DNA of 64,000 nt from Ostreococcus mediterraneus (Eukaryota; Chlorophyta; Mamiellophyceae; Mamiellales; Bathycoccaceae). Positions 9,488-20,357 of the stretch are shown here, piece after piece (the first letter of the stretch is position 1; each line of letters starts with the position of its first letter). Below the pieces are notes generated by a model. That model worked only from the letters and a program-made list of their open reading frames with translations. It had not been told where the DNA came from and ran no database searches. Location: assembly GCA_012295225.1 (NCBI GenBank), contig WMKK01000010.1, forward strand, positions 558,001 to 622,000, written 5' to 3'. The translations under genes and the position numbers were made by a program.

Positions 9488-12147
9488 TTATCGCTTACCA
9501 CCCTTCTTCTTGCGACTGGCATTGGCCCATGCCTCGCTGTCGTCATCACCGCCGACGTCGTCGTCAAAGCCGCCACCGCGGCCCGAACTCTGCGACGCCG
9601 CCACCTTGGCCAACTCACCATTTCCCAATCCTTCGGCGAGCGAGGGATCGGCGCGCTTTTGGCGAATGAGCTCACCAGCAAACGCCGTCGCTTGCGCAGT
9701 TTTGCCGAGATACAACGCCACGTACTCTTGCACCTCGCCCGCAGAGGGCAAGCCGAGCAGGAAATCAACCAACGTCATGTCGTCTGAATTGTTCAACGCG
9801 AGCATTTGCGACTTGCACCACGCGCGCAAGGCGTTCTTATTGTTCAATGGAGGCATGGATGTGGTACTCGGGGTCGCAGGCGGCTGAGTCAACGGCGCCA
9901 CGGCAACACCCATCGCCGGTCGGGCTTGTGGCGCTGGCGCCGGAGCCGGCGCGCGAGCGACAGGCGTCGGAATGGACATCGCCGGTCGAGGCACCGTCTT
10001 GGCGGCACCAGCCGCGGCGGTAGCCGCCCATCCACCAGATGGTAACTGCGACTGGTATTGTTGCTGTTGCTGCGCGGCGGCGGCGGCGCGGCGCTCGGCC
10101 GCGCGCGCCTCCTCCTCTTGAATTTCCTTCAAGCTTTTTCCCGAGCTCGATTGACCACCCCATGCGCTTCCAAGCACCGCGCCGTGCATGCTAGGCGGCG
10201 GCGCGTTCTTTGCTGCTAACGCCGCACGCGCTTCTTCTTCGCGCTGAATATCAAGAAGGGTCTTCTTACCAACGTTAGCTGGGGGTGCGGGCGCGGCACC
10301 ACCCCACGCCGGACCCGTCGGCGCCTTGGGCGAGGGCGGAGGCTCCTGTGCCGGCGGCATCGGAGCAGGCATCGCCTTAGGAATAGGCATCGCTTGCGGA
10401 ATGGGCGGCTGCGCACGTTGAGCGGGAGGGGCGTCCCATTGCGATGACGCATCTGCGCCCGCTTTCTCTTGACGTCCTTGCGAGTGGTGCATTTGTCTCG
10501 CCTCAAGCTCAGCAAGCGTCAACCCGCGCACTTGCGGAGGTGGAGCTTGGCCTTGCTGGTTTGAAATACCCAAACCCGCAGCGAAATTTGCGAGTGCGTT
10601 CACAGATGGAGGCGGCGCTTGCGGCTCAGGCGCACGATGAGCGCGTTCAAGTTCTTCAAGCGTCATTCCGCGCGCCGGAGGCGCGCTGCCTACTGGAGGA
10701 CCTTGCGGCATATTCGCGAGCCACGGCGGTAAACCGCCGCCGCCAGCTTGTGGTGGTGGCGGTCCCATCGGTGGCATGTGCTGATGTTGCGGCGGAGGTT
10801 GCTGTGGCATGGGAATGTGATATCGCCAACCAGATTGCAAAAGCTCAATCAACGGCATAAACGGCGCTTGAGGTGGCGCGTCGATCGGTCTGCAAGGCAA
10901 ATCGTTCGGGAAAAAGCCACCTTGGTGCCACTCCATGATCTCTTGACGGGAAAATGGCCCTTGTTGTTGCCCGCTTGGATCCAGGTAGAGCCAATCGATG
11001 TTTGGCGGCACTGGCATCGGTTGCTGCGGCGGCGCTTGTTGCTGCTGTGGTGGCATTTGCACCGGTGGCATTCGCACTGGCGGCATTTGTACCGGCGGCA
11101 TTTGCGCTACGGGAGGTTGCATCATACCCTGAATGCTTCCTAAGTGAGACATGTGCGGCATGATGGTTTCCTCCTCTTCCAAAGCGACGAATCTGGACGT
11201 TCGTTGCTGCGCCGGCTCTGCCGGCGCAGCCATGGCGAAGAATCCTTCGCGTTCCTCCTTTGTCAGCTCGGGCATCGTCGTGCCTAAGAATGAGTCATCC
11301 GTCATACTCGCATCGATGAGCGCGTTGCCCTCTTGCGCCCATTCAGGGACATCGGAATCCTTTACCGCGCTCGCCTTGGCGTCAGCCTTCTTCTCCTCTT
11401 TGGCCCAGTCGCCGTGTCGTCCAATCATCGTCAACTCCCACAGCGGATCGCCAGGTTGAATATTCTTCATCGGCACGTTCGTTGCGCACACGTCCGCAGG
11501 TAAAACGCACGTGTTCGACTCTTCGAGCTGACGCAAAATGGTCACCATTTCGATCGCCGTGTATCGATACTTGGCGCCGTTGTCCTTCTTCTCCGCGCCC
11601 TCGTCGCCGTCTTCACCCGTTGCATCTGTGAATTGACCTTCCGTAGATTTGCTCATCACTCGCTCGTAAAACGACTCGCTCACGCTGCTCACTTGCAACG
11701 CACCGAGGGACAATTGCAACGCTTGTCCGCCGCTCTTGCCGCGTCCCATCGTAAACCCTCGGCCAGCGCCCGTCGGTCGCGTCGGGAACCCATCTCGCGA
11801 GCTCCGCGCGCCCCCCACCGCGCGCTTGCCATCACCGCCTTCAGTTTTATGAGATTCGCCCTGAGCGTTATCCACCCAGCCTTTGCCACCCCAATCTGCG
11901 CCACCGCTGCGACCGTCCGAACGCTTGCCCCACGATTCTCCGCCCGCGCGACGAGCGTCATCCTTAAACTTCCGATCGCGCCCGCCTCTCGTACCTCGCG
12001 TACTTTGACGTTCACCTTCACTCGTACGCGCAGTCGTGTCTCCAGCGCTCGCATTATTGCTCCACGGCCGTCCACCGTCGACACTTTTACGATCGCGTCC
12101 GGCGGTGACCCATCCGTCGCCCGCGTTCGCGCCCTTCCCTTCCCCAT

Positions 12148-12178
<31 letters not shown>

Positions 12179-12232
12179 AGACTTTCCCTCACTCGTCACC
12201 GCGTTCTCGCGCCCCGCATCGTCCGCCGTCAT
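9488..12232 (-). CDS. GYF-domain protein (GIGYF/EXA1-like translational regulator)
   Basis: A 914-residue, mostly disordered protein. The GYF domain (nt ~10845-11015) has the signature WLYLDPSGQQQGPFSRQEIMEWHQGGFFPNDLPC, which binds proline-rich PPGF-type ligands. Around it are long Pro/Gln/Met-rich stretches, including repeats of MPPVQMPPV, and a C-terminal helical segment (NKNALRAWCKSQMLAL...DFLLGLPSAGEVQEYVALYL) resembling the conserved tail of plant GYF proteins. An upstream motif YRYTAIEMV (nt 11541-11573) fits the YxYxxxxL/M-hydrophobic consensus used by GIGYF to bind 4EHP/eIF4E. Family members repress translation and affect immunity in plants. The start is the first ATG (12232) in an Arg/Gly-rich N terminus. 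TsaE is divergent, 212 bp away. Confidence 0.88.
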
Positions 12233-12444
12233 GATCCAACGCGCGTCACGAATGCAGTTCAATGCGCAATCCTAATCGACCGCAATCAATCTCCAATTCA
12301 CTGCTCGCGCGCTCGCCTCGCCGCGTTGCGTGCCCTCGCGCGCGCGCCTGTGCGTCGATGCGCCCTCGCGTGGTGTCTCGCGCGCGTTCCACGCCTCGCC
12401 TCGCCTCGCCGCGTGCGTACGTGCGTGCTAAAGAGCGTGGGGTA

Positions 12445-13263
12445 ATGACGACGTGCCGATGGAAACGCACGTCAGAGCGCAGAGCGCGAATGATGCGGGC
12501 GTCGCGCACGATGTCGCGCGCGATCGGCGCCGTACGCGCGAGCGATGCGCGCGTGAATACCCGCGCGGTGCTTGCGCGCGCGATGCGAGCGCAGCGCGCG
12601 CGGCGTCGCGCGTACGGGGGCGTTGGAACGCGCGCGAGCGCTGGAGAGACCTCGGAGCTGGCGTATAAATGCGCGAATGAACGCGCGACGGCGGCGTTGG
12701 CAGCGGCGCTGGCGGGTGTGTCGCGTACGGGTGATGTGATATGTTTGCATGGTGCCGTGGGTGCGGGTAAGAGTGCGTTTGCGAGGGCGTTTATACGCGC
12801 TGTGTTTGATGACTCGACGTTGGACGCGCCGTCGCCGACGTACTTGGTGCAACAACGGTACGAGGGAGACGTGCGCGGGGCGGATGGCGTCGTTCGAACG
12901 CGTGAGGTGCATCATTATGATTTATATCGCTTGAAAGATGCGCACGAGATTGCGTCGATGGTGGATTTGGGGGAGAGCGCAGCGCGAGCGACGTCGTTGT
13001 TTGAGTGGAGCGAACGGTTGGGGACGTCGACGCCGAGCGAGCGATTAGACGTATATGTGCGCGCGGTGCGCGAAGACGAGGTCATAGAGAATGTTATCAC
13101 GTTAGATTGTGGCGAATGTGAAGACGATGAAGATGAGGAGGACGAGGAGGACGAAGACGACGAGGAAGTGGACGAAGCGTACACCGATACGGCGGCGCGA
13201 TTGTTTCGATTGAGCGGTCGCGGTGGAGACTGGCACGAACGCTTGCGTTCGCTGGATATTTAG
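12445..13263 (+). CDS. TsaE-type tRNA threonylcarbamoyladenosine (t6A) factor, organelle-targeted
   Basis: A 272-residue protein with a bacterial-type TsaE (YjeE) ATPase domain: Walker A GAVGAGKSAF, the SPTYLVQQRY switch, HHYDLYRLKDAHEI, and FEWSERLG near the end. TsaE is the P-loop partner of TsaB/TsaD, which install t6A at position 37 of ANN-decoding tRNAs. In algae such bacterial-type copies serve plastid or mitochondrion, and the long Arg/Ala/Ser-rich N terminus is a likely transit peptide. A very acidic insertion (Glu/Asp run, nt ~13115-13175) lies near the C terminus. The frame is open back to an ATG at 12262; I prefer the ATG at 12445, but the choice is unsure. Confidence 0.85.
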   Translation: MTTCRWKRTSERRARMMRASRTMSRAIGAVRASDARVNTRAVLARAMRAQRARRRAYGGVGTRASAGETSELAYKCANERATAALAAALAGVSRTGDVICLHGAVGAGKSAFARAFIRAVFDDSTLDAPSPTYLVQQRYEGDVRGADGVVRTREVHHYDLYRLKDAHEIASMVDLGESAARATSLFEWSERLGTSTPSERLDVYVRAVREDEVIENVITLDCGECEDDEDEEDEEDEDDEEVDEAYTDTAARLFRLSGRGGDWHERLRSLDI

Positions 13264-13299
13264 CAAATGATGTAATTTACCGTAGCTAAAGTAGTGGTG

Positions 13300-14733
13300 T
13301 TATTCGACGTCGATGTCGTCGAGATTTTCTGGACCCCAATCGTCGTCGTCGTCGTCGACTTCATACATGTCAGGCGTGCCATTCAATTTCGCCGTAAGCG
13401 CGCGCACTAATCCTGCTTGAAGCGAGTTGAATGTTTGTATATTTTCGATCGAGCCTTCGAGGGAACCGGCGTGAATTGCGGCTCCGAGCGCCACGGCTTC
13501 GTCGGGATTAACGAGCTTTTCGTTCGCCTTGCGTCCCATGGTATTCTCGACAAACCTTCGTACGCACGGCGACCGCGTTGCGCCACCGACGAGAAGAATT
13601 TGATCAAACGGACGACCTGCGGCGCGCGAAGCGCCGTCTTTCTTGTTTGCGTTCTCCATAATGGCTTCTAAATCCACGCCCGCGCTGTCAGCCGCGGCGC
13701 TCACAGGATGTCGCATGCGTCGAAGAACATCAATAACGAGCTTTTCTAGCAATGACCGAGTCATTGTTCGAGTCTCACCCCCTGGCATCGGAATATCAAC
13801 TTTGTCTTGGATACTCAGCGCTTCGCGCGCCTTGCGCGCGACGCTCAACGCACCTCTCGGATCGACTTCGGCGCCGAGCTTTTTCGCCTCGCTCGAGAGC
13901 CACTGCGCGACGGCGCGGTCGAAATCATCCCCACCTAAATTCGGATCGCCACCAGTGGCGAGAACCTCAACGGTGCCCCTACCAACCTCTAGTACGCTCA
14001 CATCGAACGTACCTCCACCGAGATCGAATACGAACACAGTCTCGTCTTCGTCCACGTCTACACCGTACGCCAAAGCCGCCGCCACCGGCTCCTTCAAAAG
14101 TCGCACCGTTTTCAACCCAGCTAAACGTCCCGCCTCCTCGGTTGCCGCCATTTGTCTATCATCAAAGTACGCTGGCACGGTAATCACCGCCTTGTCCACG
14201 GGAACGCCTAAATCAACCTCGGCGGCGTCCAATAAAGTGCGTAGCACGTGCGCGCTCACCTCCTCGGGAAGCACCACAAAGTCCTTCCCATCACCACCAA
14301 CTCCGCACATCGCCGCAAACTTTGTTTTCGGATGTGAAATCACACGATAGGGAAACTCACGCGCCATGTGCTTGGCGTTCTTAAACTTTTTCCCAATCAA
14401 GCGCTTGACGCTGTGAAACGTGTTTCTCGGGTCAGCGCTCAAGCGCTTTCGCGCCTCGTGCCCAACGAGAACGGCGCCATCGGGGGTGTAGGACACAACG
14501 GATGGGATTGTGCGATATCCTTGGCACGGTACGATGACGGCTTTGCCGTCGCGCACGACAGCCACAGCGCTGTTTGTTGTCCCGAGGTCGATGCCGCAAA
14601 TTGATGCTCTGGGGACGAGTGTCGCGAGGGTGACACGTCGCGTGCGCGACACCGCGCGGACATCGCGCGGGCGACATGGCGTGAACGTTGATGCGTTCGA
14701 GTGCGTTCGCGCGCGAGCGGCGCTCAGCGACAT
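13300..14733 (-). CDS. Truncated Hsp70-like protein, ATPase domain only, organelle-targeted
   Basis: A 477-residue protein. A ~45-residue presequence (Arg/Thr/Ser-rich, ending near PRASICGIDLG) is followed by a complete Hsp70 nucleotide-binding domain: GIDLGTTNSAV (phosphate 1), FDLGGGTFDVSVLEV (phosphate 2), AVITVPAYFDDRQM, and ILLVGGATRSPCVR (adenosine motif). The protein stops soon after NPDEAVALGAAIHAG. The substrate-binding beta domain and helical lid of normal Hsp70 (another ~220 residues) are absent, replaced by an acidic tail. The downstream DNA shows no frame for the missing part. STCH/HSPA13 is a known NBD-only relative, but in the secretory pathway. The role here is unknown; ATP binding looks intact. 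Confidence 0.88.
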   Translation of the reverse strand: MSLSAARARTHSNASTFTPCRPRDVRAVSRTRRVTLATLVPRASICGIDLGTTNSAVAVVRDGKAVIVPCQGYRTIPSVVSYTPDGAVLVGHEARKRLSADPRNTFHSVKRLIGKKFKNAKHMAREFPYRVISHPKTKFAAMCGVGGDGKDFVVLPEEVSAHVLRTLLDAAEVDLGVPVDKAVITVPAYFDDRQMAATEEAGRLAGLKTVRLLKEPVAAALAYGVDVDEDETVFVFDLGGGTFDVSVLEVGRGTVEVLATGGDPNLGGDDFDRAVAQWLSSEAKKLGAEVDPRGALSVARKAREALSIQDKVDIPMPGGETRTMTRSLLEKLVIDVLRRMRHPVSAAADSAGVDLEAIMENANKKDGASRAAGRPFDQILLVGGATRSPCVRRFVENTMGRKANEKLVNPDEAVALGAAIHAGSLEGSIENIQTFNSLQAGLVRALTAKLNGTPDMYEVDDDDDDWGPENLDDIDVE

Positions 14734-14805
14734 GTTCGCACGCGCGTGCGTGAGTGACGGCGCTTAAGCTGACAGTTACTTTTTCATAAGAAAAGCGCAG
14801 CCGCA

Positions 14806-14826
14806 CGAGTATGCGATGCATACTCG
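14806..14826. other. Perfect hairpin between POLQ and Hsp70-like genes
   Basis: CGAGTATGC, loop GAT, GCATACTCG: a 9-bp perfect stem, 119 bases past the polymerase theta stop on the minus strand and 73 bases upstream of the Hsp70-like start. It could be a 3'-end signal or an operator. Confidence 0.5.
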
Positions 14827-14944
14827 CATGTGTGTAATATCGTCGCCTGCAACGGCTGCACCGAGTGTCGCACGTTATCGGTGTGTTTGTGTAGTATCTG
14901 AAATGAATTGAATCACTGGCTAGGAGTAATGGATGTGAATGTGG

Positions 14945-17900
14945 CTAAGGTTGGAGTTGTCGTTGAAGCGGCGTAGCGGCGATGCGCAACGCTTTCATGG
15001 GACTGGTGTGCGGCGTAGAATTCGGCGTCCGCGCGAGTCTCGGAACCAGGGACAGGTCCGACGGACTCAACGAGTGCCCAATTCGTACTTTTACGGGTAA
15101 CGGTACGGTGAGGTTGAATTCGTGCGCTACGGATTCCATGGCACCGCGCACGACTTGCGCCGCGGCTTTGGCGGTTCTCGCGTCGACTTCAAAGACGCAC
15201 TCGTCGTGTATGGTTAGAATCAAACGGCATCTCTCGAGAAGATGCACGGCGCGGAGCTTGTCGTTGACGAGCAAGCACGCGCGTTTGAAAACATCGCTCG
15301 CGCTACCCTGACACACGGTGTTGAACGCCTCACGTTCGGCTCGGCTTCTGTGATTGTTGTCCGTAGAGTGCAGTCCTGGAAAATTACGGCGTCTCGAGCA
15401 AATAGTCGTGACGTATGACATCGGCTTTTGCTCGCGTGCGTTTTGCAGCACAGAGTCTCGCCAGATTTGTAATTTTGGAAGCGCTTCATGAAAGCGTGCG
15501 ATGTGAAGTGACGCTTCTTCGGTCGTAATCCCGAGCTTCTGCGCTACGGTGCCGGCGCCGCTCCCATATAAAGAGGCATATACGCACGCCTTGCACGCGT
15601 CTCGGTCGCTCGGTTGCACGTGTTCAATCGACTTTTGCAACCACTTACTCGCGAGCACTATGAAAATGTCGTCCGCGGGATTGCCGGGATCTGGCGTTGG
15701 ATTGGACAAAGAATGTATCAAAGTCTCGTCGCCGCTCAAATGCGCGGCGAGTCGCAATTCAATTTGCGAGAAATCGGCGCACAGTATAAGCTTCCCGGGT
15801 GGTGCGGTGAACGCGCTTCGCATTCTGATCTGAGGCGGCGGCGCGTTTGAACCGACAGGCGCGGAACATTCCTTGTCGAGTGGTACGGTGTGGAGATTCG
15901 GGTCATCGTGTGTCAGTCGACCAGTCTCTGTCCCCGTTTGCGACATGGAGCAGCGAATGCGAACCGGCGTCGAAGGAGAAGCGTTCGCACTGGGTACCAT
16001 TTCGAGCAGAGCTTCTGCCTCGCCATACGCGCGCTTCAATGCACGATATTCTTTGAGCACCTTTGGGAATGGATGCCGGGTCTCCGTGATGAGCGCATCG
16101 AGGATAGCTTTGTCCGTGGAATACTTTTGCTTTCGCGCTGCGACGCCGCCGACAATGGCTTTAATCGCGGACGGAGGCGGTGGTAGCTTTAAATGCTCAA
16201 ACAAACACACACCAACGTCGGCGGGCGAGTCCAACGATGCACCTTCAAACACCCACTTCGAGTCCAAGGTGAGTTTCAGCAAGTATCGCAACTGATGATC
16301 AAGAATTTGCAACTGTTGTCTCATAATCGCTGGCGAAAACGGAACTCCCGAAGTCTGCATGGCTACAATCGTCGAGACAAACGGCATCTCAACGTTGAGG
16401 AGCGCGTCGAGCAAATTTTTACCTTCGCACATTGTCCACAGATGACCACCCAGGGCTAGACACGTCGCCGCCGATCGAGAAACGTTGCGCAAATGTGCGT
16501 GGCGTTCGTCATCGATTTTGCACGAGTCATCCAGCGCTGACGCGTCCAAGGTAGAACTAAACAACTGCGCGAGTGCTTCCGTCGGATCCCTGTCCAATAC
16601 TCTACTGGCATCCGAGATGGGTTTTACTTGAGCGGCTTCGACGTGAATCAACCATGCGGCGATGCGAATGTCGACGATAGGCGCACCAAACGTAAACAAA
16701 CGTTCGGCGTACGTTTCTCGCGCGTGTAGTATACCACGCAACTGCGCTTGTAAATCAACAGTGAACTTTTTTGGACCAGGGCGAGATAAGACTTGCAACG
16801 CATTCTGAATTGGTATGCCCACAACTTTGCTCGGATCGTGTCTGTCGTAAAGAATCTTGGCGATGAAGACTGCGTTCGTGTTGAGCGCGACGGCGATGCG
16901 CGCCGGAGCCCCAATGGGATCGTCACGGTCGGGCTGGAACGTCACTGCGTACTCTGCCGCACTCTCCCAAGCCTTCATAAACATGTCAATATCCGCGTTG
17001 CAACGCAATAGCGTCATACCAGATGCCGAAGAGATGTCCAACGCGGGGAGCGCTGCGACTTCATCCGGTGTCAAATCCGCCGCGAGCGCAGCTTCCATCT
17101 TTTCAAGTTCAAGTAGACGAGCTTGCGCCTCTTCGCGTTCTTCACGAGACTCTTCAGCAACAAGCTCTTTCGCGCGCACGAAAATCTGTCGCGCGGCACG
17201 AATCAACGCCCCTTGTGCCATATCAGTTTTGCTGTGCTGCTTCAGAACGCTTGCGATTTTCTCCACGCTCCCCAAAGACACGATGGCTTGCGGCGTTTTG
17301 ATACCTCCGTTGTACAGTGCGCGCGCTCGCGCGATACCGATAAAAGGAATTTTTGTCAGCGCCAGAATCTCTTCTTGTGCGCCGCTCGTGATACGATCGT
17401 GCATGCGAGCGACGAGGGCTTCCATGTCACTCCATCCTAAAGTACCGCAAATAGTCGCCACGCCTGACGCAAATCGCGCGCACGTCTCTTGTACCATTTG
17501 AACATTTATTTCACCGTACTTTTTCACGAGCTCGTCTGGGGGCATTTCTTGAATCACATCGGTTACCATCATGGCTGTCTTGAATCGTCGGCACTTGAAT
17601 CGCTGAAGTACTTGCTCGGGCGTGGTGTCTTTTCTATTTGAACGCATGCGGTTGACATAGAGCTCGCTAATGCCGACTTTCTCGGCGATGCGAAGCTCCA
17701 CTTCGTTAAGATACGACCACATGTTAACAAATCTGTACGTATCAAATCGAAGCAAATCATTGACATCTCGCGGTAAACCGTTCTCTTCGTTAATCACTGG
17801 TGGGTGCGTCAGCAGATACAGTAAATGTAACGGCGTGCTGAGAACAAGATCGTCCCGCGCGCGGCGAATGTCTTCAATTATTGGTCGTATAAACTCCAGT

Positions 17901-20023
17901 GGCAGCATCCCAGCTGCGACAGCAGATCCGAGTGGTGACGCACTCCATAAAAGTGCCGCTTGATTCCACAGAAGTAGGCTATTCTTTTGGCACCACTGAA
18001 TTGCTTCTCTCGCAATCTTCTGCACCATGTCGTCAAAATCATTGAGCGCGGATAACAACGTGCACTTGATGTAACACTCGACATCTGAAAGAGACTTTAC
18101 CAACCCTGATGCGACGGCTTCTAACATGATGCGACGCATGCCAGTCTCCGCGACCGCACTTTCGAGCTCGTCCGTAGGTCCATCGATGAGGTCGCACACG
18201 GAGTCAAATTTTGCCACCGATGGACAAAAGACAACAGCCGAACCTGAAGTGTCTAAACCAGCGCGACCCGCGCGACCTGTCATTTGCTGAATGTCGCGAG
18301 CGGTCAAGTCAACCATTCCTTTCGTAAGATCTCGAATAATGACGCGGCGAGCGGGAAGGTTTACGCCCGTCGCAAGCGAAGTCGTACAGCACAAGACGCG
18401 CACGACGCCGCGTCTGAATGATTCCTCCACCATCTCCCGTTCGTCCGACGCCAATCCACTGTGATAGAACGCCACGCCGTCTTCAAAGTACGGTGCGAGA
18501 GTATTCGAGCCTCCGAGCGTCGCCATAAACTCCGCTATCGATTCCTCCCGCGACGCACCACTGTCATTCGTGTTGTTCTCGCGCTGAGTAATAAAGACGT
18601 TTCGCAACATCCTCCTCAGCTGATCAGCTACGGATTTACATCGAGCCTTTGTACCGCAGAAAACTAACACTGAACCGCATTGGTCGATTGTTTCGTGGCA
18701 TAGCTCGGCCAGATGCGCGACGTCTGCATCTTTCGTTGCGTTCATCAACGCTCGCTTTACTTGCTTTGTCGACGCATCGAGTAATTCGTGCCCAACTTTG
18801 ACAGAAAGTTCAAGTTCAATCGGTCTGAAATTTGTCACGTACAGCTGAGCGAATAGCCACTGTGCAAGTGACGTGAGGTTTGGAATCGATGCACTCATGC
18901 CGATGATCTGAAGCACAGACTGATTTCGGCTGTTGCCAGATGTTCTCCCGACGGAGTGCGTCATTTGGCTCCCATAAACATTTGTCTCAACGTTTTCCTT
19001 GCGCCTCCAAACACCCGAAGAATACAACAATTTGGTGATGAATAGCTCCATAGTTGCCCCGCGATCTCCGTCTTGAATCATGTGCAGTTCGTCAACGACG
19101 ACAACGCTCAGTTCTTGAAATCTATTTTCCTCGAGAAGTCGTGAAGCAATTTGATTCGCGCGCTCGGGAGTCACTACTAATATGGAATTCTTCTTGGCGT
19201 CTGCAGGGAGCGCACCACCTCGGTTACCGTAAACTCTTCGCACGCGAGTCTCCGTTCCAGCAAAAAGGCGCTCTAAACTATTCGCCCGCTCATCACATAA
19301 CGCGACGAACGGTAATACACACATGCACATCGTTCCCTGGCGAGCCGCAAGTCGACGCGTCATCAAAATATCCGCCACGAGCGACTTGCCACCGCTCGTG
19401 GGCGCGCTGTAGAGTAAATTTTCCCCTTCATCTAAAACGCCTGGCATGGACAAGCACTCAATTTGCCAAGGATACAGCGAACGCACGCCCTTGCTTTCCA
19501 ACGTGCGTTTCGCGCTCGGCGGCATTCCCCAGTACTCCAAACTTTGCTTTGAAATCTCGCACGCATGTTGCGTGGCGCCCGACGCCGTCACCGTGCGCGC
19601 ATTGCTTATCGTCGTCGTCGCTGCTGTCACTTCTGAAGCCGCACTCGTTGTCGCTGCTTGACTCGTCGTACGTCGACGAGCCGCGTCCAACGCGCGCGTC
19701 GCGCGTTCCGCCGCCTCCGCGAACGCCTCATCATCCTCAAACGCAAAATCATCCTCATCAAATCCAACCGCGGCGTCACCAACTCCACTAAATCGACTCG
19801 CACGCGCACTTTCCTGCGTCACAGTCGTGCGCTGCACGTCTACGTCGCGACGGCTGTCCAGCGCCCGCGGGCGCTTTGAATCTCGCGAGCCGACGCCGTC
19901 GGACACACCACCGCCGTCCGTCCCCGTGGCGCCCTCCGCGTCCGCGCGAACGATGTCTACGCACAAAAATTCTTCGGCGCACACCGATCGACGGCGGCTG
20001 GCCCGCGGATGGCCGTCTTGCAT
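14945..20023 (-). CDS. POLQ: DNA polymerase theta (helicase-polymerase fusion)
   Basis: A 1692-residue single-exon protein. The N-terminal superfamily-2 helicase (~165-900) has Walker A APTSGGKSLVADIL, DELH box VVVDELHMIQDGDRG, FYHSGLASDEREMVEESFRRG and QMTGRAGRAGLDTSG. The C-terminal family-A polymerase (~1150-1690) has motif SQTGTETGRLTHDDPNLHTVP, motif A LCADFSQIELRLAAHLSGD, motif B DRDACKACVYASLYGSGAG and motif C ILTIHDECVFEVD, so the catalytic aspartates are present. A degenerate exonuclease-like region lies between. POLQ carries out microhomology-mediated end joining of double-strand breaks; the plant orthologue is TEBICHI. The acidic, disordered N terminus (~1-130) begins at the first ATG. 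The length is shorter than the human enzyme because the central linker is compact, as in plants. Confidence 0.96.
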   Translation of the reverse strand: MQDGHPRASRRRSVCAEEFLCVDIVRADAEGATGTDGGGVSDGVGSRDSKRPRALDSRRDVDVQRTTVTQESARASRFSGVGDAAVGFDEDDFAFEDDEAFAEAAERATRALDAARRRTTSQAATTSAASEVTAATTTISNARTVTASGATQHACEISKQSLEYWGMPPSAKRTLESKGVRSLYPWQIECLSMPGVLDEGENLLYSAPTSGGKSLVADILMTRRLAARQGTMCMCVLPFVALCDERANSLERLFAGTETRVRRVYGNRGGALPADAKKNSILVVTPERANQIASRLLEENRFQELSVVVVDELHMIQDGDRGATMELFITKLLYSSGVWRRKENVETNVYGSQMTHSVGRTSGNSRNQSVLQIIGMSASIPNLTSLAQWLFAQLYVTNFRPIELELSVKVGHELLDASTKQVKRALMNATKDADVAHLAELCHETIDQCGSVLVFCGTKARCKSVADQLRRMLRNVFITQRENNTNDSGASREESIAEFMATLGGSNTLAPYFEDGVAFYHSGLASDEREMVEESFRRGVVRVLCCTTSLATGVNLPARRVIIRDLTKGMVDLTARDIQQMTGRAGRAGLDTSGSAVVFCPSVAKFDSVCDLIDGPTDELESAVAETGMRRIMLEAVASGLVKSLSDVECYIKCTLLSALNDFDDMVQKIAREAIQWCQKNSLLLWNQAALLWSASPLGSAVAAGMLPLEFIRPIIEDIRRARDDLVLSTPLHLLYLLTHPPVINEENGLPRDVNDLLRFDTYRFVNMWSYLNEVELRIAEKVGISELYVNRMRSNRKDTTPEQVLQRFKCRRFKTAMMVTDVIQEMPPDELVKKYGEINVQMVQETCARFASGVATICGTLGWSDMEALVARMHDRITSGAQEEILALTKIPFIGIARARALYNGGIKTPQAIVSLGSVEKIASVLKQHSKTDMAQGALIRAARQIFVRAKELVAEESREEREEAQARLLELEKMEAALAADLTPDEVAALPALDISSASGMTLLRCNADIDMFMKAWESAAEYAVTFQPDRDDPIGAPARIAVALNTNAVFIAKILYDRHDPSKVVGIPIQNALQVLSRPGPKKFTVDLQAQLRGILHARETYAERLFTFGAPIVDIRIAAWLIHVEAAQVKPISDASRVLDRDPTEALAQLFSSTLDASALDDSCKIDDERHAHLRNVSRSAATCLALGGHLWTMCEGKNLLDALLNVEMPFVSTIVAMQTSGVPFSPAIMRQQLQILDHQLRYLLKLTLDSKWVFEGASLDSPADVGVCLFEHLKLPPPPSAIKAIVGGVAARKQKYSTDKAILDALITETRHPFPKVLKEYRALKRAYGEAEALLEMVPSANASPSTPVRIRCSMSQTGTETGRLTHDDPNLHTVPLDKECSAPVGSNAPPPQIRMRSAFTAPPGKLILCADFSQIELRLAAHLSGDETLIHSLSNPTPDPGNPADDIFIVLASKWLQKSIEHVQPSDRDACKACVYASLYGSGAGTVAQKLGITTEEASLHIARFHEALPKLQIWRDSVLQNAREQKPMSYVTTICSRRRNFPGLHSTDNNHRSRAEREAFNTVCQGSASDVFKRACLLVNDKLRAVHLLERCRLILTIHDECVFEVDARTAKAAAQVVRGAMESVAHEFNLTVPLPVKVRIGHSLSPSDLSLVPRLARTPNSTPHTSPMKALRIAATPLQRQLQP

Positions 20024-20357
20024 GGCGTGCGCCGGTGCTGGATTGGATGAAATTCAAATCCGGGCACCGTCACCCGTCGACGAGCTCACGCGTCGTTTGA
20101 CGCGTACGTGGCGTTGCTAACGCGTCGGCGCGCGCGACGCGACGCATGCAATGCGTGTGCGTCGATCAGCGCCGCGCGATAGGCGGCGGAGGAGGAGGAC
20201 GCGCGTGATGGAGTGGCGCTCGCGAATGAGCCGCGGTTGGTGTGGAGGTTTGCGTATGCGTGGCTAGTATTAAAAATATGTGCTACATGGGTGGAACGCC
20301 AATGCGCCAATGCGCTCGAGCGTTCCAGTGGCGTAAACAAGCGCCATCGTGGTGTGC
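20024..20357. other. Spacer upstream of POLQ, with a hairpin past the kinase stop
   Basis: These 334 bases separate the IRE1-like stop from the POLQ start, both on the minus strand. TGGAACGC (20292-20299) pairs perfectly with GCGTTCCA (20320-20327), 30 bases past the kinase stop. The rest should hold the POLQ promoter; a Ser/Ala-rich minus frame (20086-20340) is not convincing as a gene. Confidence 0.5.
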
